A model generated the notes under the pieces. That model made no database searches. It saw only the letters and a program-made list of their open reading frames with translations, and was not told the origin of the DNA. The position numbers were made by a program, and so were the translations under genes. A stretch of 64,000 nt of DNA from CAVYEM01 sp963767635. GTDB taxonomy: Bacteria; Vulcanimicrobiota; Vulcanimicrobiia; Vulcanimicrobiales; Vulcanimicrobiaceae. The stretch covers positions 310,001-374,000 of the forward strand of contig CAVYEM010000003.1 in the NCBI GenBank assembly GCA_963767635.1, read 5' to 3'. Shown piece by piece: positions 63,779 through 64,000 of the stretch (positions within the stretch are counted from its first letter, which is position 1; each line of letters begins with the position of its first letter).

Positions 63779-64000
63779 ATGCGGCTTCGGCTCGTTGAAT
63801 TGCTCGCTATATGCGCGCTGATCGTCGCGTGTGCAGAGCCTGCTCACGCATCGGACGTGCAAACCGTCGCCCTCCTTTCCGTGCAGTCCGGACATTCCGT
63901 TCTGCTGCAAACGCCGGGACTTGCGCGTGTGGCGGTAGGCGACGGACGTATCGCGGGCGTGCTTCCGATCGGTACCGCGCAATTGGTGATCAACGGCAAA
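63779..64000 (+). CDS. cpaC: Pilus secretin CpaC/RcpA, N-terminal part
   Basis: 74 codons to the window edge. A signal peptide (LLAICALIVACAEPAHAS) is followed by the pilus-formation N-terminal domain: VLLQTPGLARVAVGDGRIAG and VLPIGTAQLVINGK, as at the start of CpaC/RcpA outer-membrane secretins. GGAGG lies seven bases before ATG 63779. The secretin domain itself is beyond the window. Confidence 0.85.
   Translation, partial: MRLRLVELLAICALIVACAEPAHASDVQTVALLSVQSGHSVLLQTPGLARVAVGDGRIAGVLPIGTAQLVINGK

Noticed and set aside
1..64000. Mobile element or prophage
   Set aside because: No transposase, integrase, terminal inverted repeats or phage structural genes were found; apparent gene breaks lack insertions.

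Overview
This is a GC-rich chromosomal stretch from a diderm bacterium: it encodes a secretin, an outer-membrane barrel protein, a TonB-like protein and exported lipoproteins. No ribosomal RNA is present to place it. The gene mix best fits a soil or environmental lineage such as Candidatus Eremiobacterota (WPS-2): a STAND/BTAD regulator, cupredoxin lipoproteins, a fused cytochrome b-c, and a C5-type haem cluster with an embedded mobA. That assignment is an inference and could be wrong at phylum level.

Layout. 1-5.2 kb: exported electron-transfer or copper island (TPR protein, two cupredoxin lipoproteins around a SCO1-like protein, a c-haem barrel protein), then a two-component pair. 5.3-15 kb: split transketolase, rpsO, thioesterase, an SDR/Rieske/HTH operon, a DJ-1/PfpI protein, a degenerate ABC pair with nicotinate phosphoribosyltransferase, and PolX with an alpha/beta hydrolase. 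15-21.6 kb: fdhD, a coupled operon (phosphoesterase, Ftr1-like permease, small membrane protein), a branched-chain aminotransferase, a beta-lactamase-fold serine hydrolase and a hypothetical gene. 21.9-26.2 kb: BMP-family nucleoside-type ABC importer. 26.2-31 kb: DUF5069/AI-2E fusion, arginase, a 38-bp direct-repeat array, a TonB-like gene, glutaredoxin, DUF92. 31-37.2 kb: haem cluster hemC-hemB-mobA-hemL-hemA-hemD, all on the minus strand. 37.2-39.5 kb: GT39 glycosyltransferase and a TMEM175-like channel. 39.5-47 kb: respiratory block with cytochrome b-c fusion, Rieske protein, ResB/CcsA cytochrome c biogenesis, TatC/TatA, polyprenyl diphosphate synthase and MenG/UbiE. 47-57.9 kb: PLD-like protein, lipoprotein, tatD-metG-rsmI, a BTAD regulator, three multi-spanning membrane proteins (one GT87-like) and DUF192. 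58-64 kb: Tad/Flp pilus locus (tadC, tadB, a cpaE-cpaF fusion, cpaB, two pilins, a secreted protein) with a divergent cpaC secretin gene cut by the window end.

How they work together. Haem synthesis, cytochrome c maturation (System II), Tat export, the Rieske/cytochrome b-c complex and quinone biosynthesis form one respiratory supply line across 31-47 kb. FdhD and MobA imply a molybdenum enzyme (probably formate dehydrogenase) encoded elsewhere. Many genes are coupled by ATGA, GTGA or TGATG overlaps.

Caution. At least 17 genes, including hemB, hemC, menG, rsmI and the transketolase N-subunit, are broken by apparent 1-2 base indels. Because indispensable genes are hit and the reading frame resumes perfectly, sequencing or assembly error is more likely than pseudogenisation. 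Coordinates for these genes span the whole reconstructed gene. Several apparent long fusion ORFs are artefacts of these shifts. No tRNA, CRISPR array, prophage, transposase or integrase was seen.
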